DNA of 64,000 nucleotides from Pseudomonas sp. HMWF032 (GCF_003060885.1 NZ_QAIG01000008.1:409904-473903); one strand, 5' to 3'. Positions 25,843-45,406 are shown, counted from the stretch's first letter. Notes: generated by a model from the sequence alone, not told the origin. Numbers and translations: made by a program.

Positions 25843-26592
25843 TCACAGCAACCCCTCCAGCCAGGGCTGCAGGCTGTTGAAGCCATCAGCAAAGGTACGG
25901 TCCAGCTGCAGCGGCGTGACCGAAACATAGCCCTGCATTACCGCATGGAAATCCGTGCCGGGACCGCCATCCTCAGCATCACCGGCGACCGAAATCCAGT
26001 AGCCTTCCTTGCCGCGCGGATTGACTACCTTGACCGGGGCGGCGGCGCGGGCGCGATGGCCCAAGCGCGTCAGCTGGATGCCACGGATGTGCTCCAGCGG
26101 CAGGTTGGGGATGTTCACATTGAGCACGGTGCGTGGCGGCAGATCCAGCTGCTCATGCGCCTCGACCAGCTTGCGGGCGAAATAGGCGGCGGTTGGCAGG
26201 TTATCCGGCAGGCGTGACAGCAGGGAAAAGGCAAACGCCGGACGGGCCAGAAAACGCCCTTCCAAGGCCGCCGCCACGGTGCCGGAATACAGCACGTCAT
26301 CACCCAGGTTGGCCCCCAGATTGATACCGGACACCACCAGATCCGCCACCTGCGGCAGCAGGCCATTGAGGCCCAAGTGCACGCAATCGGTGGGCGTACC
26401 GTTCAGGCTGATATAGCCGTTTGGCAGCGTGGTCGGGTGCAGGGGGCGGTCGAGGGTCAGCGAGCTGCTCGCACCGCTCTTGTCCTGATCGGGGGCAATC
26501 ACCGTGCACTCGGCATAGTCGGCCAGCGCCGCATGCAGCGCAGCCAGGCCTGGCGCAGCAACGCCGTCATCGTTGGAAATCAGAATACGCAT
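25843..26592 (-). CDS. surE: 5'/3'-nucleotidase and exopolyphosphatase SurE
   Basis: The 249-residue protein hydrolyses nucleoside monophosphates. The N-terminal metal motif is [15 protein letters not shown] (Asp8-Asp9), with the Ser and Asn ligands in KSGASSSLT and [20 protein letters not shown]. The reading frame continues upstream but only overlaps truD; the ATG at 26592 gives the conserved [10 protein letters not shown] start. It overlaps the end of truD by 13 bp, indicating coupled translation. pcm follows. Confidence 0.97.
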   Translation of the reverse strand: MRILISNDDGVAAPGLAALHAALADYAECTVIAPDQDKSGASSSLTLDRPLHPTTLPNGYISLNGTPTDCVHLGLNGLLPQVADLVVSGINLGANLGDDVLYSGTVAAALEGRFLARPAFAFSLLSRLPDNLPTAAYFARKLVEAHEQLDLPPRTVLNVNIPNLPLEHIRGIQLTRLGHRARAAAPVKVVNPRGKEGYWISVAGDAEDGGPGTDFHAVMQGYVSVTPLQLDRTFADGFNSLQPWLEGLL

Positions 26593-27638
26593 GGGTTGTC
26601 CGTCTGCCCTGCCGGCAACAGATCGACGAGCTCGCGCACCAGTACAGTGGCAAAGCATCCAGCCGGCAGGACGAATTCCAGTTGCAGAATGTCAGGCTCG
26701 GGATAATGCCACGACAGGCCGCCAATGGGGAGGCGCAGGATACGCCGTTCGTGCGTCATGTCTGCTTCTGCCAACCAGTCGACCAGAACGCTTTCGCGTC
26801 CAGCCAGATCCTGCTCCAGCGCCTGCGCCACGCCGCCGGCGCTAGAGACGCCTGCGCCCCACAACGGGCCCGTTGGATGCAGATCGAGAATCGCCAGGCG
26901 CGGATCGCTGCACTCCGCCTCGCCAGCAGCAAAGAAGCTGCGGCTGTCGGTAAAGGCCAGCAAATCGCCCAGAAGCGCCTGATTCCAAGTGCCGGCAGCC
27001 ACGCGCGCGGCCAGCACCTGGTTGAACAGGTAACTGCGTGCCGCCGAGAGCACACGCGAGCGCACATTGCGCTTCTCCGGCAGGCTCTTGTTCGCCGCAA
27101 AATGCCGGGCATGGGCGACATTGCCGCCCTCATGGCCGAAGCGCTGCAAGCCGTAATAGTTGGGAATGCCCTGGGCGGCGATTTGCGTCAGGCGTTGATC
27201 CAGCGCCGCGCGATCCGCGACCAGTTGGGTCAGGCGCAGGGTAAAGCCATTGGCCGCATGGGCGCCGCGCTGCAGCTTACGGGTATGCCGCACCTGCTTG
27301 AGGACGCTCAGGCTGGCATCTTCGGCGGCGCTCAGGTCGGGATCAAGCTTGCCCGGCAGGTGCAGGCTGAACCACTGACGGGTCAGGGCCTGACGGTCTT
27401 TGAGGCCGGCATAGCTGATCAGCTTCAGCGGCACGCCAGCGGCGCGGGCGATGCGCTTGGCGGCTTCCTCAGTGTTCAGCTCGCGTTTTTCCACCCACAG
27501 CCAGAGGTGTTCACCCTCGCCGGCCAGGGGAATATCCAGCACTTCATCGACCTGAAAGTCTTCCGCCACGGCCTTGAGCACCGCCGTACCGCAGGGCTCG
27601 CCATGGGCACGCGGGCCCAGCAGCTCGAGGTCGTTCAT
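26580..27638 (-). CDS. truD: tRNA pseudouridine(13) synthase TruD
   Basis: The 352-residue enzyme makes pseudouridine 13 in tRNA-Glu. The catalytic Asp81 sits in the motif GLKDRQA (78-84); the N-terminal segment ends in DFQVDE, and NYYGLQRFG is the conserved central motif. The start overlaps the ispF stop by four bases (ATGA), and the end overlaps surE by 13 bp, so ispF-truD-surE-pcm form one compact operon. Confidence 0.97.
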   Translation of the reverse strand: MNDLELLGPRAHGEPCGTAVLKAVAEDFQVDEVLDIPLAGEGEHLWLWVEKRELNTEEAAKRIARAAGVPLKLISYAGLKDRQALTRQWFSLHLPGKLDPDLSAAEDASLSVLKQVRHTRKLQRGAHAANGFTLRLTQLVADRAALDQRLTQIAAQGIPNYYGLQRFGHEGGNVAHARHFAANKSLPEKRNVRSRVLSAARSYLFNQVLAARVAAGTWNQALLGDLLAFTDSRSFFAAGEAECSDPRLAILDLHPTGPLWGAGVSSAGGVAQALEQDLAGRESVLVDWLAEADMTHERRILRLPIGGLSWHYPEPDILQLEFVLPAGCFATVLVRELVDLLPAGQTDNPCVF

Positions 27639-28108
27639 CGGGCGACCAACAGCGCGACGGCATGCACGGCGATGCCTTCTTCGCGGCCGGTAAAGCCAAG
27701 CTTCTCGGTTGTTGTGGCCTTAACGTTGACCTGATCCAGGCTCACCTGCAGGTCCTCGGCAATCCGCGCACGCATGCTCTCGATATGCGGCGCCATCTTT
27801 GGTGCCTGGGCGACGATGGTGGCGTCGACATTACCGACTTGCCAGCCCTTGGCATGTACCAGACCGAGCACATGGCGCAGCAGCACGCGACTGTCCGCGC
27901 CCTTAAAAGTCGGGTCGGTGTCGGGAAAGTGTTTGCCGATATCACCCAGCGCCGCCGCACCGAGCAGGGCATCGCTCAGGGCATGCAGCAGCACGTCGCC
28001 ATCGGAATGGGCCAGCAGGCCGAATTTATGGGGAATCTGCACGCCGCCCAGAGTGATGAAGTCGCCCTCACCGAAGCGGTGCACATCGTAGCCGTGGCCA
28101 ATACGCAT
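27635..28108 (-). CDS. ispF: 2-C-methyl-D-erythritol 2,4-cyclodiphosphate synthase IspF
   Basis: The 157-residue trimeric enzyme of the MEP isoprenoid pathway forms the cyclic diphosphate. The zinc residues are in GHGYDVHRF (Asp8, His10), and the conserved [21 protein letters not shown] carries the third ligand. ATG 28108 fits the family start. No Shine-Dalgarno is visible: the six bases before the ATG are a T run ending a terminator-like hairpin, which is odd for an essential gene. It is followed by truD with ATGA overlap. Confidence 0.96.
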   Translation of the reverse strand: MRIGHGYDVHRFGEGDFITLGGVQIPHKFGLLAHSDGDVLLHALSDALLGAAALGDIGKHFPDTDPTFKGADSRVLLRHVLGLVHAKGWQVGNVDATIVAQAPKMAPHIESMRARIAEDLQVSLDQVNVKATTTEKLGFTGREEGIAVHAVALLVAR

Positions 28109-28139
28109 AAAAAACAACGCCCTGAAAAAGTCAGGGCGT
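28109..28139 (-). terminator. Terminator-like hairpin after fghA, abutting the ispF start
   Basis: On the minus strand ACGCCCTGA (from 28139 to 28131) pairs with TCAGGGCGT (28125 to 28117) around a short loop and is followed by TGTTTTTT, which ends at the ispF ATG. It lies about 60 bp past the fghA stop. It either stops fghA transcripts or acts as an ispF leader element. Confidence 0.8.
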
Positions 28140-28197
28140 GATTCTAACCGAAAGCCAGAGGATCAACCCGGCTAGCGGGCTTTCGATCAGCACCGGT

Positions 28198-29043
28198 TCA
28201 GCTCAATAGCGCCTTGGCATGATGACGCAGGTGATCATCGATAAAGCTGGCGATAAAGTAGTAGCTGTGGTCGTAGCCCGGCTGCAGGCGCAGGGTCAGC
28301 GGATGGCCGGCAGCCTGTGCCGCTGCCTTGAGAGCATCCGGTTTGAGCTGATTTTCCAGGAAATCATCACGATCACCCTGATCGATCAGCATCGGCAGCT
28401 TTTCCGTGGCATCGCTGAGCAAGGCGCAGGCGTCCCATTCGCGCCAACGCGAGCGCTCATCACCCAGGTAACGCGAAAATGCCTTCTCACCCCAGGGGCA
28501 GTTGCTCGGGTTGCTGATCGGCGCAAAGGCCGACAGCGACTGATAGCGCCCCGGATTACGCAGCGCACAGACCAGCGCACCGTGCCCACCCATGGAGTGG
28601 CCGCTGATACCGCGCTTGTCGGATACCGGGAAATTCGCCTCGATCAGCGCCGGCAGTTCCTGCACCACATAGTCATACATGCGGTAATGCCGCGCCCAGG
28701 GCTCTTGGGTGGCGTTCAGATAAAAGCCTGCGCCCAGGCCAAAGTCCCAGGCTTTGTCCGGATCATCCGGCACATCAGCGCCGCGCGGGCTGGTATCCGG
28801 CGCAACAATGATCATCCCCAGCTCGGCCGCCAGCTTGTGTGCGCCAGCCTTCTGCATAAAGTTTTCGTCGGTGCAGGTCAGGCCGCTCAGCCAATACAGC
28901 ACCGGCAGTTTGCCGCCCTGCTCGGCCTGCGGTGGCAGGTACACAGCAAACACCATGTCGCAGCCCAGCACCGCCGAACGATGGCGATAGCGCTTGTGCC
29001 AACCGCCGGCGCTCTTCTGGCAGGAAATATTTTCCAAGGTCAT
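28198..29043 (-). CDS. fghA: S-formylglutathione hydrolase
   Basis: The 281-residue alpha/beta hydrolase splits S-formylglutathione to formate and glutathione, the last step of glutathione-dependent formaldehyde removal. The nucleophile is Ser150 in GHSMGG (148-153); the Asp and His of the triad lie in DQGDRDDF and PGYDHSYYF. The ESD motif [17 protein letters not shown] near residue 51 is intact. It follows adhC by 40 bp in the same direction, forming a detoxification operon. Confidence 0.96.
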   Translation of the reverse strand: MTLENISCQKSAGGWHKRYRHRSAVLGCDMVFAVYLPPQAEQGGKLPVLYWLSGLTCTDENFMQKAGAHKLAAELGMIIVAPDTSPRGADVPDDPDKAWDFGLGAGFYLNATQEPWARHYRMYDYVVQELPALIEANFPVSDKRGISGHSMGGHGALVCALRNPGRYQSLSAFAPISNPSNCPWGEKAFSRYLGDERSRWREWDACALLSDATEKLPMLIDQGDRDDFLENQLKPDALKAAAQAAGHPLTLRLQPGYDHSYYFIASFIDDHLRHHAKALLS

Positions 29044-29083
29044 GGGGCCTCCAGTGGGCGGCCATGACAGCCGCCCCGCGTGA

Positions 29084-30319
<1,236 letters not shown>

Positions 30320-31207
30320 ATGAACCGCTGGGAAGGCCTCGATGAATTTGTCGCGGTGGCCGAATGCGGCCAGTTCACCGCTGCCGCCGAACGCCTGAGT
30401 CTGTCGTCCTCCCAGGTCAGCCGGCAGATCGCGCGACTGGAAGAGCGCCTGCAAACCCGCCTGTTCTACCGCAGCACCCGCCGCGTGGCGCTCACCGAGG
30501 CCGGGCAGACGTTTTTACAGCACTGCCAGCGCCTGCAGGATGCCCGAGAAGAAGCCCTGCGCGCCGTAGGCGATCTGGGCAGCGAGCCCAAAGGCCTGCT
30601 GCGTATGACCTGTGCGGTGGCCTATGGCGAGCGCTTTATCGTGCCGCTGGTCACCGATTTTATGGTGCAGCACCCACAACTGCGGGTGGACATCGAACTG
30701 AGCAACCGCACCCTTGACCTGCTGCACGAAGGCCTCGACCTGGCCATCCGCCTGGGTCGCCTGCAGGACTCGCGCCTGGTGGCCACGCGCCTGGCACCGC
30801 GGCAGATGTACCTGTGCGCCGCCCCGACGTACCTGCAACGCTACGGGCGCCCGCATTCGCTGTCGGAGCTGGCGCGACACAACTGCCTGATCGGCAGTTC
30901 GGACCTCTGGAGCTTTCAGGCCAGCGGCCGAGATTCCAGCCTGCGGGTGCAGGGCAATTGGCGCTGCAACAGCGGCCAGGCAGTACTGGAAGCCGCATTA
31001 CGCGGCCTTGGACTGTGCCAGCTACCGGATTATTACGTGCTGGAACACTTGCGCAGCGGCGCGCTGGTCTCGTTGCTTGATAACCAGCAACCGCCGGACA
31101 CTGCGGTATGGGCCCTCTATCCACAGCAACGCCACCTGTCACCCAAGGTGCGTCAGCTGGTGGAGTTTCTTAAACAGGGGTTGACGCAACGCAGCGAGTA
31201 TCGCTAG
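30320..31207 (+). CDS. LysR-type regulator, probable GfnR of formaldehyde detoxification
   Basis: The 295-residue protein has an N-terminal HTH (LDEFVAVAECGQFTAAAERL and SSSQVSRQIARLEERLQ) and the LTEAGQTF motif, then a substrate-binding domain in the AaeR/DsdC-like group. It is divergent from adhC-fghA, matching P. aeruginosa PA3630 (GfnR), which activates that operon in response to formaldehyde. Assignment by position is strong, but the sequence alone gives only the LysR family. AACAGGA lies before ATG 30320. Confidence 0.85.
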   Translation: MNRWEGLDEFVAVAECGQFTAAAERLSLSSSQVSRQIARLEERLQTRLFYRSTRRVALTEAGQTFLQHCQRLQDAREEALRAVGDLGSEPKGLLRMTCAVAYGERFIVPLVTDFMVQHPQLRVDIELSNRTLDLLHEGLDLAIRLGRLQDSRLVATRLAPRQMYLCAAPTYLQRYGRPHSLSELARHNCLIGSSDLWSFQASGRDSSLRVQGNWRCNSGQAVLEAALRGLGLCQLPDYYVLEHLRSGALVSLLDNQQPPDTAVWALYPQQRHLSPKVRQLVEFLKQGLTQRSEYR

Positions 31208-31914
31208 CTCTTCAGGTGCCAAAGGTTGGCCAAGCTGCGCAGATCTTCAGGACGAGTGACCTTGAGGTTGTCCGAACGGCCTTCGATCAGACGCGGTGCC
31301 TGTCCTGCCCACTCGATGGCCGAGGCCTCGTCGGTAATCGCCACTCCAGCAATCAGCGCATCGGCCAGCGCATGCTGCAACTCGCCAAGCCGGAACATCT
31401 GTGGAGTAAAAGCCTGCCAGATGGTCGAACGATCCACCGTAGCCTGCACCCGGCCATCGGTGCCGGCGCGCTTGAGCGTATCGCGGGCAGGCACGGCGAG
31501 CAGGCCGCCTACCGGATCGTCAGCTAGTTCGGCGAGCAGCAGGTCGAGATCGCTGCGCGCCAGATTAGGCCGCGCTGCATCGTGCACCAGCACCCAATCC
31601 TGCTCCTGAGCACCCAGCTCACTGAGGCGCATCAGACCGCTGAGCACCGAATCAGCCCGTTCGGCACCGCCATCGGCACGCTGGATACGTGGATCATGGG
31701 CACACCTCAGGGTCGGCCAGTAGGGATCATCTGCCGCCAGGCTGACTACCACCGCACGCAGCTGCGGATGCCCAAGAAAGCATGCCAGGGTGTGCTCGAT
31801 AATGCTTTTGCCGGCCAGTTGCAGGTACTGCTTGGGCCGGTCGGCGCGCATTCGGCTGCCAATACCAGCAGCCGGGATCAACGCCCAGAAAGGGGGTAAT
31901 TCAGACGTATTCAT
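31204..31914 (-). CDS. ispD: 2-C-methyl-D-erythritol 4-phosphate cytidylyltransferase IspD
   Basis: The 236-residue enzyme activates MEP with CTP in the isoprenoid pathway. The CTP-binding motif is PAAGIGSRM (13-21), with KQYLQLAGKSIIEHTL following. VLVHDAARPN is the conserved middle motif, and ITDEASAIEW lies near the end. The start overlaps the ftsB stop by four bases. The gene converges with the LysR gene; the two overlap by 4 bp at their 3' ends (31204-31207). Confidence 0.96.
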   Translation of the reverse strand: MNTSELPPFWALIPAAGIGSRMRADRPKQYLQLAGKSIIEHTLACFLGHPQLRAVVVSLAADDPYWPTLRCAHDPRIQRADGGAERADSVLSGLMRLSELGAQEQDWVLVHDAARPNLARSDLDLLLAELADDPVGGLLAVPARDTLKRAGTDGRVQATVDRSTIWQAFTPQMFRLGELQHALADALIAGVAITDEASAIEWAGQAPRLIEGRSDNLKVTRPEDLRSLANLWHLKS

Positions 31915-32192
31915 TCAGCCAACTGATAGAGGGTTTCGCCCTCTTTAAGCATGCCCAGTTCGTGGCGAGCACGCTCTTCGACGGTTTCCATCCCGCTTTT
32001 CAGCTCCAGCACTTCCGCTTCGAGGATCCGATTGCGCTCTTGCAACTGCTGATTTTCACCCTGCTGATCGGCAATCTGCTGCTTCAACTGGGTAACTTGC
32101 GCCAGGCTGCCATCGCCCACCCACAGGCGATATTGCAGGCCAGCCAACAAGGCCAGCAGGACGATAAACACCCAGTAAGAACGACTACGCAT
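31911..32192 (-). CDS. ftsB: Cell division protein FtsB
   Basis: The 93-residue bitopic membrane protein of the divisome FtsQLB complex has an N-terminal transmembrane helix (YWVFIVLLALLAGLQY) and a following periplasmic leucine-zipper coiled coil (LKQQIADQQGENQQLQERN). ATG 32192 gives the standard length; a longer in-frame extension runs into the eno terminator and is not coding. It is coupled to ispD by ATGA overlap. Confidence 0.95.
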   Translation of the reverse strand: MRSRSYWVFIVLLALLAGLQYRLWVGDGSLAQVTQLKQQIADQQGENQQLQERNRILEAEVLELKSGMETVEERARHELGMLKEGETLYQLAE

Positions 32193-32213
32193 AGCAGCAA
32201 AAGATTCCGGATG

Positions 32214-32240
32214 AAAAAGGGGCGACTCGCGCCGCCCCTC
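32214..32240 (-). terminator. Intrinsic terminator of eno
   Basis: GGGGCG (32219-32224) pairs with CGCCCC (32233-32238), with T5 on the minus strand. It sits between the eno stop and ftsB, 18 bp past eno. ftsB probably relies on read-through or its own promoter. Confidence 0.82.
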
Positions 32241-32257
32241 TTTTACCATGCCTGGGT

Positions 32258-36217
<3,960 letters not shown>

Positions 36218-36354
36218 TCAGTGCCGCCGGGGAAAGCGAAGGAATACCGAAGCTGCCAATCACGATATGCCGCAATTAGCTCGCCCTGCCGATTCCCAGA
36301 GGAGCCGACAAAAGCTGTAGTAAGACGGGAGCGTAGTCTACCGGAAAGGGCTTA

Positions 36355-37668
36355 TCAGCTCAAACCTTGATCATCAGTCGGCGGCTGCCAATGCAATTGC
36401 CAGCCGTCATCGGTGCCCCCCTGCAGACCTGGCAGGTTAGCGATTGCTACAACCTGGTTATCCAGGCGCAGCAGCGGCAGGCGGTCGCGGACAAAAGCCG
36501 GGACACGCCGCTCATTGAACAGACGCTTCAGGTCACGATGCCCGCGCCCCGACAGCATGATCTGCTCACCCGCCCGACGATAACCCAGCTGCCAGTTACC
36601 GGCCGGCAAGCAGCCTTGAATATGCGCGACCCCATTACCAGGCAACACCAGACGTCGATTATCGGCTACGGCAATGTCGGGGGACGGCGGGGAACGCAGC
36701 CAATCACCCGCCAGCCACCACAGACACGCATGGCTACGACGCACTTCACCAGAGGCCAATTGCCAAACCGGCGTGGCATCCAGCGCCGCATCGCGCAGGG
36801 CTTGCCAACCGGCCCAATGCTCTGTATCCGGCATCGCGGTCAGGCGGCGAAGCCAGTAACGCAGGGCATTGCGTTGACGCGCGTCGCTCAGCTCACGCAA
36901 TGTCGGCAAATGGAGGCATGGCAATGGCAGCCAGGCAAATTCGCCAGGCACCATGGCTGCATGCACATCCTGCTCAGCCAGCTCATCCAGCAGTTGTTGC
37001 GCCTCACTCAGGTGCGCAGCACTGCGCGCCAGTGCGTTATGCGCCTGCGGCCAACGCTGGGAAAGCCGTGGCAATACCTGGCGCCGCAAGTAGTTGCGCG
37101 AGAACCGTTCATCGGTATTGGATGGGTCATCGACCCAGACCAGCCCGTGAGCCTGTGCATAAGCCAGCAACTCGGCACGAGAACAGTCCAGCAAGGGCCG
37201 CAGCAAATACCCTGCACCCAGCGCGCGACTGGCAGGCATACCCGCCAACCCCTGCACACCCGCGCCACGCAACAGGCGAAACAGCAGGGTTTCAGCCTGA
37301 TCATCACGATGCTGCGCGGTCAGCACGACCTCGCCGACAGCCAGGCACGCCACAAAAGCCGCATAACGGGCATCGCGCGCCGCACGCTCAAGACTGGCGC
37401 CCTGCTGCACCTGCACCGGCACAACCTGCAGCGGCACTGACAACGCAGCACATAGCTCACGACAATGCGCAGGCCAGGCATCAGCCACAGCCTGTAAGCC
37501 GTGATGAATATGAATGGCGGAAAGCGGCGGCAACGCCTCACGTTGCGCGAGGCTGGCCAAGAGGTGCAGCAGTACTGTGGAGTCCAGGCCACCGGACAAG
37601 GCAATCCGCCACGCCGGTGCGCCGCGCCAGGGCGCCAGAGAGTGCAGCAGCCTGGCGCTTAGACTCAC
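36355..37668 (-). CDS. tilS: tRNA(Ile)-lysidine synthetase TilS
   Basis: The 437-residue enzyme attaches lysine to C34 of tRNA-Ile2 so that it reads AUA. The PP-loop is SGGLDS (25-30), and LTAQHRDDQAETLLFRLLRG is the family motif. The C-terminal domain, with NLPGLQGG near its end, follows a linker. The start is a GTG at 37666-37668, which directly follows the accA stop (TAA-GTG), so the two are translationally coupled. Confidence 0.95.
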   Translation of the reverse strand: MSLSARLLHSLAPWRGAPAWRIALSGGLDSTVLLHLLASLAQREALPPLSAIHIHHGLQAVADAWPAHCRELCAALSVPLQVVPVQVQQGASLERAARDARYAAFVACLAVGEVVLTAQHRDDQAETLLFRLLRGAGVQGLAGMPASRALGAGYLLRPLLDCSRAELLAYAQAHGLVWVDDPSNTDERFSRNYLRRQVLPRLSQRWPQAHNALARSAAHLSEAQQLLDELAEQDVHAAMVPGEFAWLPLPCLHLPTLRELSDARQRNALRYWLRRLTAMPDTEHWAGWQALRDAALDATPVWQLASGEVRRSHACLWWLAGDWLRSPPSPDIAVADNRRLVLPGNGVAHIQGCLPAGNWQLGYRRAGEQIMLSGRGHRDLKRLFNERRVPAFVRDRLPLLRLDNQVVAIANLPGLQGGTDDGWQLHWQPPTDDQGLS

Positions 37669-38619
37669 TTAGGCGATGCCGTAGCTCATCAGACGCTCAT
37701 AACGACGCTTGAGCAGCGCATCGGTATCGAGCCCCTTGAGGGTTTTCAGCTGAGCCAGCAACGCCTGACGAATCGACTCAGCCGCAGCAGCCGGATCACT
37801 GTGTGCGCCGCCCAGCGGTTCACTGATGACCTGATCGACAATGCCCAGCCCCTTCAGACGCTCAGCCGTGATACCCATGGCTTCAGCTGCATCGGGCGCC
37901 TTCTCGGCGGTCTTCCACAGAATCGACGCGCAGCCTTCCGGTGAAATGACCGAATAGGTCGAGTACTGCAGCATGTTCAGCTGGTCGCACACACCGATGG
38001 CCAAGGCACCGCCGGAACCACCTTCACCAATTACGGTGGCGATGATCGGGGTCTTCAGACGCGCCATGACACGCAGGTTCCAGGCGATGGCTTCGCTCTG
38101 GTTGCGTTCTTCGGCGTCGATACCCGGATAGGCCCCTGGGGTATCGATAAAGGTCAGAATCGGCATGTTGAAGCGTTCGGCCATCTCCATCAGACGGCAG
38201 GCCTTGCGATAGCCCTCAGGACGCGGCATGCCGAAGTTGCGCCGTACCTTTTCACGAATCTCACGGCCTTTCTGATGCCCGATGACCATCACCGGCTCAC
38301 CGTCCAGACGCGCAACCCCCCCCACCAAGGCAGCGTCGTCAGAGAAGTGACGATCACCATGCAACTCGTCGAATTCGGTAAAGATGTGTTGCAGGTAATC
38401 CAGGGTGTAGGGACGGCGCGGGTGACGCGCCAGCTGAGCGATCTGCCAGCTGCTGAGGTTGCCGAAAATGCTTTCGGTCAGCGCGCTGCTCTTGTCCTGC
38501 AGGCGGGCGATTTCATCAGTGATGTTCAACGAGTTGTCGTTACCGACCAGGCGAAGCTCTTCGATCTTGGCTTGCAGGTCGGCGATCGGCTGTTCGAAAT
38601 CGAGAAAATTCGGGTTCAT
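37669..38619 (-). CDS. accA: Acetyl-CoA carboxylase carboxyltransferase subunit alpha
   Basis: The 316-residue subunit, with AccD, transfers carboxyl from biotin to acetyl-CoA in the first step of fatty-acid synthesis. Landmarks are [19 protein letters not shown], the substrate-binding [20 protein letters not shown] and [14 protein letters not shown] 38619 gives the normal length. A run of eight G residues (coding strand, 38316-38323) occurs in a Gly-Gly pair without frame damage. tilS follows directly. Confidence 0.98.
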   Translation of the reverse strand: MNPNFLDFEQPIADLQAKIEELRLVGNDNSLNITDEIARLQDKSSALTESIFGNLSSWQIAQLARHPRRPYTLDYLQHIFTEFDELHGDRHFSDDAALVGGVARLDGEPVMVIGHQKGREIREKVRRNFGMPRPEGYRKACRLMEMAERFNMPILTFIDTPGAYPGIDAEERNQSEAIAWNLRVMARLKTPIIATVIGEGGSGGALAIGVCDQLNMLQYSTYSVISPEGCASILWKTAEKAPDAAEAMGITAERLKGLGIVDQVISEPLGGAHSDPAAAAESIRQALLAQLKTLKGLDTDALLKRRYERLMSYGIA

Positions 38620-38787
38620 AGTCATCCGTCTTGCGTCGACGGCCAAGTGGCCGGGAGCTGTATCCGTTATCGCGCCCTACCATATAGCAGCGGGCGCACT
38701 CAGGTCGACACCCGAAGTGGCAGGAAAGTTTTCCGTGCTCACTGCGGCGTATCACGACCAAAACCGGCGAGGCCGCAGCCCCGCAAA

Positions 38788-42309
<3,522 letters not shown>

Positions 42310-42412
42310 GGCAGTCCTATACAAAACGCAAAAACGACAAGGCAGGGATTGTACAACCGCAGCCGCGAGCGACAAGCGCACAGCATAGCGAGGGTCGAGT
42401 GTAATTACGGCG

Positions 42413-43009
42413 TCAGTCGTCCAACAAGGCCCGCACCGGCGCGAAGGAACGTCGGTGGATTGGAGTCGGCCCCAGACGCCGCAAGGCCTCCAGGTGCACA
42501 GGCGTGGGGTAGCCCTTGTGCCCGGCAATGCCATAGCCCGGGTATTGCTGATCTAACACTTGCATCTCGCGATCACGGCTGACCTTGGCCAGGATCGACG
42601 CCGCAGCAATCGCCGGTACCTGACTGTCGCCCTTGACCACTGCGGCACTGGGCACCTGCAGTTTGGGGCAGCGGTTGCCATCAATCAGCGCCAGCTTGGG
42701 CGTCACGCTCAAGCCCTCGACCGCGCGCTGCATGGCCAGCATGGTGGCGTGCAGAATATTCAGGCGGTCAATCTCTTCCACCTCGGCGCGGGCAATGCAC
42801 CAGGCCAGGGCCTTCTCGCAGATTTCATCGAAGAGTTTGTCGCGACGGGCTTCGCTGAGTTTTTTCGAATCGTTCAAACCCAGAATCGGCCGCGCCGGAT
42901 CAAGAATCACCGCTGCCGTAACCACCGCACCACAGAGTGGGCCGCGACCGACCTCATCGACGCCAGCCACCAACTCCTGCACCTGGGTGAAGTCCAACCC
43001 CAGTTGCAT
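42413..43009 (-). CDS. rnhB: Ribonuclease HII
   Basis: The 198-residue endonuclease removes misincorporated ribonucleotides and RNA primers from DNA. The catalytic pair is Asp18-Glu19 in [13 protein letters not shown]; later acidic residues lie in ALIDGNRC and [15 protein letters not shown]. The start overlaps the lpxB stop as TGATG, giving coupled translation at the end of the lpx operon. Confidence 0.97.
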   Translation of the reverse strand: MQLGLDFTQVQELVAGVDEVGRGPLCGAVVTAAVILDPARPILGLNDSKKLSEARRDKLFDEICEKALAWCIARAEVEEIDRLNILHATMLAMQRAVEGLSVTPKLALIDGNRCPKLQVPSAAVVKGDSQVPAIAAASILAKVSRDREMQVLDQQYPGYGIAGHKGYPTPVHLEALRRLGPTPIHRRSFAPVRALLDD

Positions 43010-44142
43010 CAGCCACGCCCTGCGAGCTGCAGCACAGCCTTGGCAGCCTGCACCGATGCGTCTCGCCGCAGTGCACGGTGAATCACGTCAAAGCCTTCGG
43101 TCTGCACCTCGCCGCCATCCAGCAGCGGCGCCAGTAATTGAGCCAAAGCCTCTGGCGTAGCGGCATCCTGGATCATTTCTGGCACCAACAGGCGCTCGGC
43201 CAGCAGGTTTGGCAGGGAAATATAGGCACTGGTAACCAGGCGTTTGAGAATGCGATAGGTCAACGGCGCAACCTTGTACGCCACCACCATCGGTCGCTTG
43301 TATAGCAAGGCTTCCAGAGTTGCCGTGCCGGAGGCGATCAGCACCGCATCGCAGGCGGCCAAGGCCTCATGGGAACGACCATCGAGCAAGGTCAACGGCA
43401 GATCGCGGCCCACCAGCATCTGTTCAAGCTGGGTGCGGCGTTCGGGGCTGGAACACGGCAGAACAAACTGAATACCAGGACGCAAGGCCCGCAAGCGCAA
43501 AGCGGCATCAAGAAACAGACTGCCCAAACGCGCCACTTCACCACCGCGACTGCCTGGCAGCAGGGCAACCACCGGCTGATCCTGCAGCAAATTCAGTGCA
43601 TCACGGGCGGCACGACGATCCGCCTGCTGCGGGATGGTGTCGGCCAGTGGATGGCCGACAAAGCGCACGGGAACCTGATGATCCTGATAGAACTGCGCCT
43701 CGAAGGGGAACAGGGTCAACATCAGATCGCAGGCTTCACGAATTTTCAGCACGCGCTTCTGCCGCCAGGCCCACACGGACGGACTGACGTAGTGCACAGT
43801 TTTGATGCCGGCCTGACGCAGCTTGAGCTCAACCGTCAGGTTGAAATCTGGCGCATCAATGCCGATAAACACGTCCGGTTTGGCATCAACCAGAGTACGG
43901 ATCAGGCGTTTACGCCGCGACAGTAACTCGGGCAGACGACCGAGTACCTCGACCAGCCCCATGACGGCCAGGCGCTCCATCGGAAAGTAAGCGTTCAGCC
44001 CCTGAGCCTGCATCAGCGGACCACCCACGCCAATGAACTCGATCTGCGGGTTTTGGGCTTTCAGGGCCTGCATCAGGCCCGCACCAAGAATATCGCCAGA
44101 CGCCTCGCCGGCGACCAGCGCGACACGCATCAGGTCTGTCAT
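43009..44142 (-). CDS. lpxB: Lipid-A-disaccharide synthase LpxB
   Basis: The 377-residue GT-B glycosyltransferase joins UDP-2,3-diacylglucosamine and lipid X to form the lipid A disaccharide. Landmarks are [33 protein letters not shown] and the C-terminal [20 protein letters not shown]. It follows lpxA after three bases and overlaps rnhB by one base. Confidence 0.97.
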   Translation of the reverse strand: MTDLMRVALVAGEASGDILGAGLMQALKAQNPQIEFIGVGGPLMQAQGLNAYFPMERLAVMGLVEVLGRLPELLSRRKRLIRTLVDAKPDVFIGIDAPDFNLTVELKLRQAGIKTVHYVSPSVWAWRQKRVLKIREACDLMLTLFPFEAQFYQDHQVPVRFVGHPLADTIPQQADRRAARDALNLLQDQPVVALLPGSRGGEVARLGSLFLDAALRLRALRPGIQFVLPCSSPERRTQLEQMLVGRDLPLTLLDGRSHEALAACDAVLIASGTATLEALLYKRPMVVAYKVAPLTYRILKRLVTSAYISLPNLLAERLLVPEMIQDAATPEALAQLLAPLLDGGEVQTEGFDVIHRALRRDASVQAAKAVLQLAGRG

Positions 44143-44145
44143 AAA

Positions 44146-44922
44146 TTAACGGGTAATGCCGCGGCTGGAAGCCTGGATGGAATCGCGAAAGATCGCGACT
44201 TCGGGGAACGCTGCAGCGGATTCCGCCAGCTCAGCCAGGGCCTGCTCAACGGTAAGCCCCTGGCGATAGACGATCTTGTAGGCACGGCGCAACGCAGCAA
44301 TCGCCTCGGCACTGAAACCACGACGGCGCATGCCTTCAAAGTTCATGCTGCGCGCTTCGGCGGGGTTGCCAAACACGGTGACAAAGGCCGGTACATCCTT
44401 GCCAATCGCCGTGCCCATTCCGGAAAAGCTGTGCGCGCCAATTCGGCAGAACTGGTGCACCAAGGTGTAGCCAGAGAGAATCGCCCAGTCATCCACCCAC
44501 ACGTGCCCAGCCAAAGCGGTGTTGTTGACCAGAATACAGTGGTTGCCGATCACACTGTCATGGCCCACGTGAGCGTAGGCCATGATCAGATTGTGATCGC
44601 CGATAGTGGTTTCGCTGCGATCCTGCACCGTACCGCGATGGATGGTCACGCCCTCACGAATCACGTTGTGATCGCCAATGACCAGACGAGTCGCCTCACC
44701 CTGGTACTTGAGGTCAGGGGTGTCTTCACCCACGGAGGAGAACTGATAGATACGGTTATGCTTACCGATCCGCGTCGGCCCCTTGAGGATCACATGAGGG
44801 CCAATCACTGTACCCTCGCCAATTTCCACATCAGCCCCGATTATCGACCAAGGACCAACGACTACGTCGTCAGCCAGCTTGGCGCTAGGGTCAATAATGG
44901 CGCGAGGGTCAATCAAACTCAT
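44146..44922 (-). CDS. lpxA: UDP-N-acetylglucosamine acyltransferase LpxA
   Basis: The 258-residue left-handed parallel beta-helix enzyme puts the first 3-hydroxyacyl chain on UDP-GlcNAc. Hexapeptide repeats run from [20 protein letters not shown] through [20 protein letters not shown], which holds the catalytic His. ATG 44922 gives the normal length, with a four-base overlap with fabZ. lpxB follows. Confidence 0.97.
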   Translation of the reverse strand: MSLIDPRAIIDPSAKLADDVVVGPWSIIGADVEIGEGTVIGPHVILKGPTRIGKHNRIYQFSSVGEDTPDLKYQGEATRLVIGDHNVIREGVTIHRGTVQDRSETTIGDHNLIMAYAHVGHDSVIGNHCILVNNTALAGHVWVDDWAILSGYTLVHQFCRIGAHSFSGMGTAIGKDVPAFVTVFGNPAEARSMNFEGMRRRGFSAEAIAALRRAYKIVYRQGLTVEQALAELAESAAAFPEVAIFRDSIQASSRGITR

Positions 44923-45359
44923 AGCTTGCGTTCCGCACAGATGATTTCGGCCGAGCAGACTTCCTTGCCGTCGACACTGGCCTTGCACTCAAACTTCCAG
45001 ATGCTGCGCTTACTGCTCAGGTACTTGGCCTCGAGGATCAACTGATCGCCTGGCACCACCGGCTGACGAAAGCGTAGCTTGTCGGAGCCGACAAAGTAAT
45101 ACAGGGTGCCATCAGTCGGTTTCAGCCCCATCATCTTGAAGCCGAGGATGCCAGCGGCCTGAGCCATGGCTTCGATGATTAGCACGCCCGGCATGATCGG
45201 GTGCTCAGGGAAGTGGCCGTTGAAGAATGGCTCATTGATGCTGACATTCTTGTAGGCACGAATGCTTTTTCCATCGAGGTCCAGCTCAGCCACCCGATCC
45301 ACCAGCAGGAACGGATAGCGGTGCGGCAAGTATTCGCGAATCTGGTTAATGTCCATCAT
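44919..45359 (-). CDS. fabZ: (3R)-hydroxyacyl-[acyl-carrier-protein] dehydratase FabZ
   Basis: The 146-residue hot-dog fold enzyme dehydrates 3-hydroxyacyl-ACP in fatty-acid elongation and competes with LpxA/LpxD for the same substrate. Catalytic residues are His49 and Glu63 in [20 protein letters not shown]. It lies between lpxD (47 bp upstream) and lpxA (four-base overlap), the classical arrangement that coordinates lipid A and membrane lipid supply. Confidence 0.97.
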   Translation of the reverse strand: MMDINQIREYLPHRYPFLLVDRVAELDLDGKSIRAYKNVSINEPFFNGHFPEHPIMPGVLIIEAMAQAAGILGFKMMGLKPTDGTLYYFVGSDKLRFRQPVVPGDQLILEAKYLSSKRSIWKFECKASVDGKEVCSAEIICAERKL

Positions 45360-45406
45360 GTGCAGAGAAGCCTGTAAGAGAAAAAAGAGAAGCCGGCAAC
45401 ACCGGC

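Noticed and set aside
38316..38323. G8 tract in accA as a phase-variation site
   Set aside because: accA is essential, so switching would be lethal; most likely just codon choice.
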